Below, one piece after another: positions 15,251-20,083 of a DNA stretch of 20,083 bases. A program made the translations under genes and the position numbers. The DNA comes from a virus. The notes under the pieces are model-generated. The model was given only the letters and a program-made list of their open reading frames with translations, was not told the origin of the DNA and made no database searches. The stretch spans positions 1 through 20,083 of IMG/VR virus record IMGVR_UViG_3300035070_000294. One strand, given 5' to 3'. How positions within the stretch are numbered: position 1 is the first letter of the stretch; each line of letters opens with the position of its first letter.

Positions 15251-16778
15251 GTAATTCTTTGTAGAGATCAATCATCTTTGTGTGGACGTTGATTCTGTTA
15301 TCTAACAGTGAGTAAATACGCTTCTCCGCAGGGGAACCTTGCAGCTGCACAACGGTACATGGGTGCTTCTGACCTGACCGATGAACACGGGCGTTTGCCT
15401 GTGCGTATGTTTCCAAAGAAGACGTTGGCCCCCACCACACTACCGTGTTGGCTGCTGTTAACGTGACACCGTGTGCAGCGGACTGCGGTTGGATTACCAG
15501 CACCTTGGGGTCGTCTGCGGTTTGGAACCGTTTGAATATATCTGTGCGCTTGGACACCGGTACATCGCCACGTATGACCTCAGCTGTCACCCCGTCCTTA
15601 CGGAGTTTATCCACCAGTATGTCGATCGTATGTGTGAACGGTACGAACACCAGAACTTTCTGGCTACTCTCGTCAATGACTTCCTTCAGCACTTTGTAGC
15701 GGTGCTTGATGTCAAACTCGAGTGTGTCCCCATCGTCAGTATACACAGCGCCAGCGGAGATTTGCAGCAGCTTGTTGATGATGACCGCAGAGTTCACGGC
15801 AGACACTTCGTCTTCGCCGATAGTCATGGTGTGGTTCTTCTTGAGCTTGTCGTAATACACCTGTTGTTGGCGTGTGAGTTCCACCTTTCGCTTGACGTAA
15901 GTCATCTCGGGCAGGTCAAGACATTCTTCTTTGGTAAAACGAATAGCTGGCTGTAACACCTTAAACACAAGGTCAGACGCCTCGGGTTTTACTATCCATC
16001 TGAACTGCGTAACCTTGCGCATGACCATGTCTCGGAACGAACCAAAGAACCTTGGCACTGAGTTGGGGTTGACTAACTTAGCTAACCCGTAAGCATCGAG
16101 CGGCGACTGTGCAGCGGGAGTACCCGTCATCATCCACAACCACGTGTCGTCGTTCACCAACTTATTCATGGTCTTCCAACGCTTCGACTGCGCGTTCTTG
16201 TAGTGTGTGGCTTCATCCACGATGATTAGGTCGAACCCACCGTTCATGATCTCGTCGAACACGATCTCGATACCGTCGTAGTTGATGATGGCAAAATCAG
16301 CGCCTTGGTCGATCAACTTTTTACGTTTCTTCGGCGTACCATGTATGATGTCCACACTACGGTGCGGCGCAAAGGTGAACAGGTCTTCACGCCATGCAGA
16401 GTCCATGATCGACAGGGGGCACACAACCAACACTCGGTTGATCTTGCCTTGTTTCATCAGGTAGTCCGCGGCCCAGATAGCACTCGCTGTCTTGCCTGTG
16501 CCCTGCTCGTTGAAACAGAAAGCCTTTTGGTTCATGGTGAAGAACGAAGCTGTCTTCTTCTGGTGCGCAAACGGATCATACTTGCCCGTCCACGAATACC
16601 TATCCTGTATTGGTGATGGGGCGTTCAGGTTGAGGTTGCGTAGGCTGTGTACTTCGTCGATACCCCAGTTCACTAGCACTTCGTTGCCACTCATCACCCT
16701 GCTTTTGGGGATGACTTCAGTGACACGTTTTGGATTGCGTAGCTTCAGAAGCAACGCCTTACCGCCGATGATCTTCAT
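15243..16778 (-). CDS. SNF2-type superfamily 2 helicase/translocase (511 aa)
   Basis: This is an ATP-dependent DNA translocase. All core SF2 motifs are visible: Q-like AHQ (Q73); motif I EQGTGKT at 91-97 (K96); motif Ia VLVVCP; motif II DEAT at 188-191; motif III TGTPA at 218-222; then in the second RecA fold VLVFVPF, SAAHGVTLTAANTVVWWGP (motif V) and QANARVHRSGQ at 460-470 (motif VI). RxHRxGQ and DEAT with TGTP mark the SNF2 branch. It is short for SNF2 because it lacks large insertions, which is usual for phage versions. ATG 16778 follows GGAGAACGAC. An intergenic hairpin and 29 nt separate it from the HNH-like gene. Likely jobs are fork remodelling, recombination, or clearing proteins from DNA. 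Family assignment is secure; the precise task is inferred. Confidence 0.95.
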   Translation of the reverse strand: MKIIGGKALLLKLRNPKRVTEVIPKSRVMSGNEVLVNWGIDEVHSLRNLNLNAPSPIQDRYSWTGKYDPFAHQKKTASFFTMNQKAFCFNEQGTGKTASAIWAADYLMKQGKINRVLVVCPLSIMDSAWREDLFTFAPHRSVDIIHGTPKKRKKLIDQGADFAIINYDGIEIVFDEIMNGGFDLIIVDEATHYKNAQSKRWKTMNKLVNDDTWLWMMTGTPAAQSPLDAYGLAKLVNPNSVPRFFGSFRDMVMRKVTQFRWIVKPEASDLVFKVLQPAIRFTKEECLDLPEMTYVKRKVELTRQQQVYYDKLKKNHTMTIGEDEVSAVNSAVIINKLLQISAGAVYTDDGDTLEFDIKHRYKVLKEVIDESSQKVLVFVPFTHTIDILVDKLRKDGVTAEVIRGDVPVSKRTDIFKRFQTADDPKVLVIQPQSAAHGVTLTAANTVVWWGPTSSLETYAQANARVHRSGQKHPCTVVQLQGSPAEKRIYSLLDNRINVHTKMIDLYKELLD

Positions 16779-16788
16779 GTCGTTCTCC
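16779..16788 (-). promoter_or_regulatory. Ribosome-binding leader of the SNF2 helicase gene
   Basis: GGAGAACGAC abuts the ATG at 16778, giving GGAG a spacing of 6 nt. The same 10 bases open the SSB leader and the orphan copy at 10685. The hairpin at 16790-16807 ends directly before it, so the leader remains single-stranded when the hairpin forms. Confidence 0.55.
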
Positions 16789-16789
16789 T

Positions 16790-16807
16790 TTTAGGGTATC
16801 CCCTAAA
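16790..16807 (-). other. Intergenic hairpin before the SNF2 helicase gene
   Basis: TTTAGGG-GATA-CCCTAAA on the - strand is a perfect 7-bp stem with a 4-nt loop. It begins directly after the TGA of the HNH-like gene and ends directly before AGGAG of the helicase leader. No T-tract follows. Its placement suggests a spacer, processing site or mild translational control. Confidence 0.5.
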
Positions 16808-17077
16808 TCACGCTTTCTTCTTGTAGTTACGTGCGCGGTTCTTGCTCGAACTCTCTATCGTGTAACCATCTTTGTTGCTGCCACCTTTGGACAGGGCTTT
16901 CTTGTGGCTGACGTCTTTACCTTCGCGCTTGTCAGCTTTGCCGTTGTTGTTCTTATCAACACCGTCCTTATCCACGGCACGTCGAGCACGTTGGCGCTCC
17001 ATACGGGCTTCAAAGGCTTTACTCCCAACAGGTTTGTTGGTCTGTTTCTTGCGGTCTGCGGGGTTTTTATATGGCAT
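16808..17077 (-). CDS. Small highly basic HNH-like protein with embedded EF-hand loop (89 aa)
   Basis: The protein is Lys/Arg-rich, with an N-terminal basic helix (residues 18-34). Residues 41-52 fit a canonical 12-residue EF-hand loop: D41, N43, N45, G46, D49, E52. Directly after come DVSHKKALSKGG (55-66) and SKNRARNYKKK (78-88). These match the 'DH...LSKGG...NR' pattern of compact HNH endonucleases, but the usual Asp before the His is Ser57, the zinc cysteines of larger HNH proteins are absent, and the His-Asn spacing is short. It may be a reduced HNH nuclease, a catalytically dead DNA-binding derivative, or a nucleic-acid-binding protein only. The ATG overlaps the nuclease gene stop by one base (TGATG), with GGAG 7 nt upstream. 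The gene is certain; the HNH assignment is moderate. Confidence 0.8.
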   Translation of the reverse strand: MPYKNPADRKKQTNKPVGSKAFEARMERQRARRAVDKDGVDKNNNGKADKREGKDVSHKKALSKGGSNKDGYTIESSSKNRARNYKKKA

Positions 17078-17748
17078 CAGTTTGCTCCGTTATGTACGCA
17101 CTCAATGATCGGACAGTGGCGGCGACATAACCCGTTAGGTTTAGCGTTCCACATATCTTCTTCTGCTGCGGTCTCCATCTGCTTGTACTTGGCCAACCAC
17201 TTCTCCCACAGCTTAGGCTTATCATACTCCGTATAGGTGTCTTTCACCAAGTCATTGCTAATCACGAACACCAAGCCTGCACGTACGGTCTTTACCTGTG
17301 GGTAGTGCTTGAACACGGACATCGCCATGAGTTCCAGCTGCCCCTTGTCGGCATACTTTGAGGACTTGCCCGTCTTGTAGTCGATCACCCATGCAAGATC
17401 ACCGTCGAGGATGATGAGGTCAGCTACCCCACGGAACCACACGTTGGGGTCAAAGAACCCGCACGGCTCTAGGTCTTCTGTGATACCCAGCTTGAGTTCG
17501 CACAGCTTGTCGCCCTTCTTGTTCTTGAGGGAGTCGAGCATCTTCTGCGCAAAGGAGAACTTTCCGGGTAGCGGTACGTCCTTCCCTATATAATCTTCTG
17601 CTGCGGTGTGGAACGCCGTGCCGTACATCGTAGCCTCGGTCTCCTTGAAGGGAACCTCCTTGAGAATCTTATCGTGATAGAACTGTTTGGGGCACTGCTC
17701 AAACGCTTTGATCTTACTGTAAGACCATGGCCATACTTTCGTTGTCAT
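17077..17748 (-). CDS. PD-(D/E)XK nuclease of the Cas4/AddB (RecB-like) type with probable 4Fe-4S cluster (223 aa)
   Basis: This is probably a DNA exonuclease or end-processing nuclease. Motifs run in the RecB-family order: SYSKIKAFEQCPKQFY (C19); GTAFHTAAED (H47, E51); GVAD (D110); VIDYKTGK (D123, K125); QLELMAM (Q137). Three C-terminal cysteines (C208, C212, C217 in CRRHCPIIEC) together with C19 reproduce the four-cysteine iron-sulphur staple of Cas4 and AddB. All catalytic residues are present. The start ATG 17748 overlaps the polymerase stop as ATGA, with GGAG about 7 nt upstream. The polymerase, SNF2 and SSB neighbours fit a phage replication/recombination nuclease, and no CRISPR array or cas1 is present, so this is not a Cas4 adaptation gene. 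Cluster assignment is inferred from the cysteine pattern. Confidence 0.93.
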   Translation of the reverse strand: MTTKVWPWSYSKIKAFEQCPKQFYHDKILKEVPFKETEATMYGTAFHTAAEDYIGKDVPLPGKFSFAQKMLDSLKNKKGDKLCELKLGITEDLEPCGFFDPNVWFRGVADLIILDGDLAWVIDYKTGKSSKYADKGQLELMAMSVFKHYPQVKTVRAGLVFVISNDLVKDTYTEYDKPKLWEKWLAKYKQMETAAEEDMWNAKPNGLCRRHCPIIECVHNGAN

Positions 17749-19574
17749 CCTGCGTCTCCATATGATTTGCCTGTGCCACTCTCACAGGTGATTGGTAACC
17801 CCTTGGCCCAGTCTGGTGTCTGTCGCATACATTCTTCCATGTACGCCTGTGCTTCAGCCAACTCTTCGTCGGGCACACAAGTGATAATGGAGTCATGTAC
17901 TGTTAGCACAGCTTTGTATCTCTTGGCAAGTAATATCATCTGGTGCCCTATGATGCAGCGCGCAATAGCCTGACACACGTTCTCTACAACCTTGCCGCCG
18001 TATATACGGTTCGGCCCTTTGCGGGTACGGTATGTGTATTCATAGCCAAACTCTGACTTCTCCCCAACAAGCCCGTGGTAAAACATGGGCAGGCCCGATG
18101 GCAGGATGATCGCGTTCTTCTGTGCGTCTACTTGCAAGACACCCTCGCGACCAAACTGTAAGGTGTCACCACGTGCCATGTACTGCACCATGTTGTTGGC
18201 GTCCCTCCATAGCTGGCTGATTGCCCCGTTGGTGCTGCGGTAGATGTCGATGATCCGCCGCGCTTCTTCGAGTTCGATATACACACCCATACCCTGTAGC
18301 TGCATCTGGAACTTGGGTGCACCCATGCCGTAGCCTGCGCCTAGAATCGTAGTCTTACCCACAAACCGTTGATCCTTGGTCACGTCTGCTACGTCCACGT
18401 TATAGATACTCGACGCCATATATTTGTAGACGTCCTCTCCGTCAGTGAACTGTTGTGTCAGATCGTTCTGCCCTGCAAGCCAAGCGAGCACCCGTGCCTC
18501 AATCTGTGAGGAGTCGCAGTCGATAAGCGAGTGACCCTCTGGTGCAATGATGCTGCTCTTTAACTTCTTACCGTTCGGTCCGCGGCTTGGCAGGTTTTGT
18601 AGGTTGATCTTGTCGTCACCACCCCACCGACCAGTGTGCGCTGCGTAATACCTTACTGGTACGGGTAGAAGCCCACGTTTGGATATGTCGATGAACCGCT
18701 GCGTCCGCGTTTCTTCAAGTGTAGATTTGGTGCCGAGCCTCGCTGATACCAGTGCCTGAACCTGATCGTTCTCATGTTCTAACAGCTGCTTGAACGCCTC
18801 GTCGTTCTTGGCAAAGGCGAAGGTCTCTTTACCTGTGGTGGGGCTCACCTTCATCGGCGGTTCTACGCCTAGATCAGACAGCAGCTCTGCGAACTTGGGG
18901 TTGGACATAAGTTCTTTCTTGTCCGTGATACCCGCATCGCGCATCAGCTTGTCCTTGCGCTCTTTGATGTCTTCGAGGTGCGACTCCAGCAGTCCTGTAT
19001 CGAGGTCCAATGTAGGTTCTGTAAACATCCGCAGGGTGAGATCAATCAGTCGAAGTTCCTGTTTTGGGAACCCCTTGGCCATAAGAGAGAACAGCTTGTA
19101 TGTGAGTTCCACATCATTGATGCAGTAATCCCCGTACCGCTCTAGTTCTTCTGGTCCAAAATCTCTCCGTCGTTTTCCGAGGGCGTCGAGTACCTCTGTG
19201 CCTTTAACGCCGATATTGTACCTTTCAGATAAGGCAGCGAGGCTTGCGCGAGCTTCAGTCCCATGTAGGGCACGAGCGATGCAAAGAGTATCGGTATACA
19301 TCCGAGGACGAATACCAAAACGCCAGTTAAGAATGGCACCATCAAACATAGTGTTATGACAAAGTACCATAGAGTCTTCCCAAGGGAGCGCCTTGAGATA
19401 ATTTTTTGTCTGTTCATGTGTTCCACTGGCCCACTCCGTCTCTCCATTGTTTAGTTTCACACTCACGCCGATCACCTCAAAGCGAGGATCACGGACGTAA
19501 GATTCTGTTGTCATTTTGCGCAGGGAGTAGTCCCTGTCGTAGTAGGTCTCAAAGTCCAAGGTTATCAGGTTCAT
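17745..19574 (-). CDS. Family A DNA polymerase with 3'-5' proofreading exonuclease (609 aa)
   Basis: This is the phage replicative DNA polymerase. Exonuclease motifs: Exo I DFET (D7, E9), Exo II HNTMFDG (D78), Exo III YCINDVELTY (D154). Polymerase motifs: TGRW; motif A DSSQIEAR (D354); motif B RFVGKTTILGAGYG (R403, K407, L411, Y415); motif C VHD (H560, D561). There is no 5'-3' exonuclease domain, and the length is compact for phage PolA. The residue equivalent to E. coli Phe762 is Leu411. I start at ATG 19574 (MNLITLDFET), which has GAGG 8 nt upstream and overlaps the deaminase stop as ATGA; a longer reading from 19646 would add 24 non-family residues inside the deaminase gene. Its stop overlaps the nuclease start as ATGA. 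Identity is certain. Confidence 0.97.
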   Translation of the reverse strand: MNLITLDFETYYDRDYSLRKMTTESYVRDPRFEVIGVSVKLNNGETEWASGTHEQTKNYLKALPWEDSMVLCHNTMFDGAILNWRFGIRPRMYTDTLCIARALHGTEARASLAALSERYNIGVKGTEVLDALGKRRRDFGPEELERYGDYCINDVELTYKLFSLMAKGFPKQELRLIDLTLRMFTEPTLDLDTGLLESHLEDIKERKDKLMRDAGITDKKELMSNPKFAELLSDLGVEPPMKVSPTTGKETFAFAKNDEAFKQLLEHENDQVQALVSARLGTKSTLEETRTQRFIDISKRGLLPVPVRYYAAHTGRWGGDDKINLQNLPSRGPNGKKLKSSIIAPEGHSLIDCDSSQIEARVLAWLAGQNDLTQQFTDGEDVYKYMASSIYNVDVADVTKDQRFVGKTTILGAGYGMGAPKFQMQLQGMGVYIELEEARRIIDIYRSTNGAISQLWRDANNMVQYMARGDTLQFGREGVLQVDAQKNAIILPSGLPMFYHGLVGEKSEFGYEYTYRTRKGPNRIYGGKVVENVCQAIARCIIGHQMILLAKRYKAVLTVHDSIITCVPDEELAEAQAYMEECMRQTPDWAKGLPITCESGTGKSYGDAG

Positions 19575-20023
19575 TTCAAAACCTCGTGCACTTCGACCCC
19601 CGCTTCGATGAACTGGTCGATGCTGAGGGCTAGGTTGTCCTTCCAACGCATTAAGAACTCACGTGACGGGTGGGGCCACACAACATGTTTTATCCCGGAC
19701 TGGATGATGAGTGCCGCGCAGTTGGCACAGCAGGGGTGCGTTACCACCAAGGTGCATCCGTCCAGTGGAGTGGTGGCAAACATGATGGCGTTAGCCTCCG
19801 CGTGTAGGGTCATACGGTATTTTGTTTCACGCTCTTCAAGACGTTCGCGGCTATCATCAACACCTCTTGCAAACCCGTTGTAGCCTGTGGATACCACACG
19901 GCGTTTGGGGTCAAAGATGGCAGCACCAACTTTCGTGCTCGGGTCTTTACTCAGCAGGGCGACATGCTCTGCCAAACCGAAAGCCCAGTTGCGTAGTTTG
20001 TCTGTATCTAGTGGGTTAGTCAT
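19571..20023 (-). CDS. Deoxycytidylate (dCMP) deaminase family protein (150 aa)
   Basis: This enzyme converts dCMP to dUMP, feeding thymidylate synthesis for phage DNA. Zinc ligands of the cytidine/deoxycytidylate deaminase fold are visible: H74-A-E76 (HAEANAI, with E76 as proton shuttle) and C99-A-N-C102 (PCCANCA). The family sequence is otherwise well kept: SKDPSTKVGAAI, STGYNGF and ALIIQSGIKHVV. Length matches phage dCMP deaminases. The start ATG 20023 has AAGGA about 8 nt upstream and overlaps the upstream gene end by 8 bases. It is the most upstream complete gene of the visible - strand operon. A broader deaminase specificity (for example on free deoxycytidine) cannot be excluded; no allosteric-site assignment is attempted. 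Confidence 0.93.
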   Translation of the reverse strand: MTNPLDTDKLRNWAFGLAEHVALLSKDPSTKVGAAIFDPKRRVVSTGYNGFARGVDDSRERLEERETKYRMTLHAEANAIMFATTPLDGCTLVVTHPCCANCAALIIQSGIKHVVWPHPSREFLMRWKDNLALSIDQFIEAGVEVHEVLK

Positions 20024-20083
20024 CAGTAGTTCCTTTTTGTTTGTAGTACGCGTCAGTTACGAGGTCGACTAGGTATTCGGCTA
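20016..20083 (-). CDS. C-terminal end of an unidentified upstream gene (partial)
   Basis: From 20081 the - strand frame reads AEYLVDLVTDAYYKQKGTTDD and stops at TAA 20018-20016. It overlaps the deaminase start by 8 bases, the style of the rest of this operon. The other two frames contain stops here. Only 21 residues are visible, probably helical with an acidic end. No function can be assigned. Confidence 0.5.
   Translation of the reverse strand, partial: AEYLVDLVTDAYYKQKGTTDD

Noticed and set aside
17077-17748. Reading the Fe-S nuclease as a CRISPR Cas4
   Set aside because: No CRISPR array, cas1 or cas2 is present; the gene is embedded in a phage replication operon, where AddB/Cas4-like nucleases are common.
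19575-19646. Extended N-terminus for the DNA polymerase (24 extra residues)
   Set aside because: The extra residues are low-complexity and overlap the deaminase gene; the ATG at 19574 gives a perfect exonuclease I motif at the usual position and a good Shine-Dalgarno.
1-20083. tRNA genes, CRISPR arrays or insertion sequences
   Set aside because: None seen by eye: no cloverleaf-like segments in the short gaps, no spaced direct repeats, no transposase-like frames.

Overview
The window reads as part of the genome of a tailed bacteriophage (Caudoviricetes), most likely a podovirus-like aquatic or marine phage. This rests on three things: tightly packed, overlapping genes; a block of virion-type proteins on the + strand ending in a 2,210-residue polyvalent protein; and a facing block of replication genes on the - strand. 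I see no rRNA, tRNA, CRISPR array, IS element, integrase or host metabolic operon. The host cannot be read from the sequence. The conserved signatures in the small virion proteins are ones I associate with marine phages of Alphaproteobacteria (pelagiphage or HMO-2011-like groups), but that is memory, not a search.

Left half (1-10647, + strand): five genes with overlaps or gaps of a few bases, apparently one late operon. (1) The C-terminal part of a protein with an EF-hand/dockerin-like calcium loop. (2) A 225-aa protein with a conserved 'ARLSDGEFVIPADVVSHLG' module. (3) A 280-aa protein of a widespread phage virion family. (4) A 624-aa Gln/Pro/Ala-rich protein with a long helical C-terminus. 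(5) The giant protein, with an N-terminal small beta-rich module, a Gly/Ala hydrophobic segment, a long disordered linker, a zincin (HEMTH) domain and a C-terminal half with a variant PLxRFG motif. Proteins 1, 2 and 4 share a short [FM]-A-x-G-G element. I infer that proteins 2-5 are structural or DNA-ejection proteins.

Centre (10645-10730): the two gene blocks converge. An intrinsic terminator sits here and is built to stop the - strand transcript. Its T-tract overlaps the stop codon of the giant + strand gene.

Right half (10729-20083, - strand, read from high to low coordinates): the end of an unidentified gene, dCMP deaminase, family A DNA polymerase, Cas4/AddB-like Fe-S nuclease, small basic HNH-like protein, SNF2-type helicase, 133-aa coiled-coil protein, 85-aa HTH protein, OB-fold single-stranded DNA-binding protein with an acidic tail, AEP primase-DUF927 helicase, and a 75-aa unknown. 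Together these supply nucleotide conversion (deaminase), priming and unwinding, strand coating, synthesis with proofreading, and end processing or remodelling. Translational coupling (ATGA, TGATG and TAATG overlaps) is common. Hairpins lie in two of the few real gaps, and a candidate sigma70-type promoter lies in a third.

The points most worth a second look are the giant zincin protein with its altered PLxRFG motif, the leucine at the Phe762-equivalent site of the polymerase, the EF-hand loop inside the HNH-like protein, the four-cysteine module in the primase-helicase, and the acidic tails shared by the SSB and the primase-helicase.
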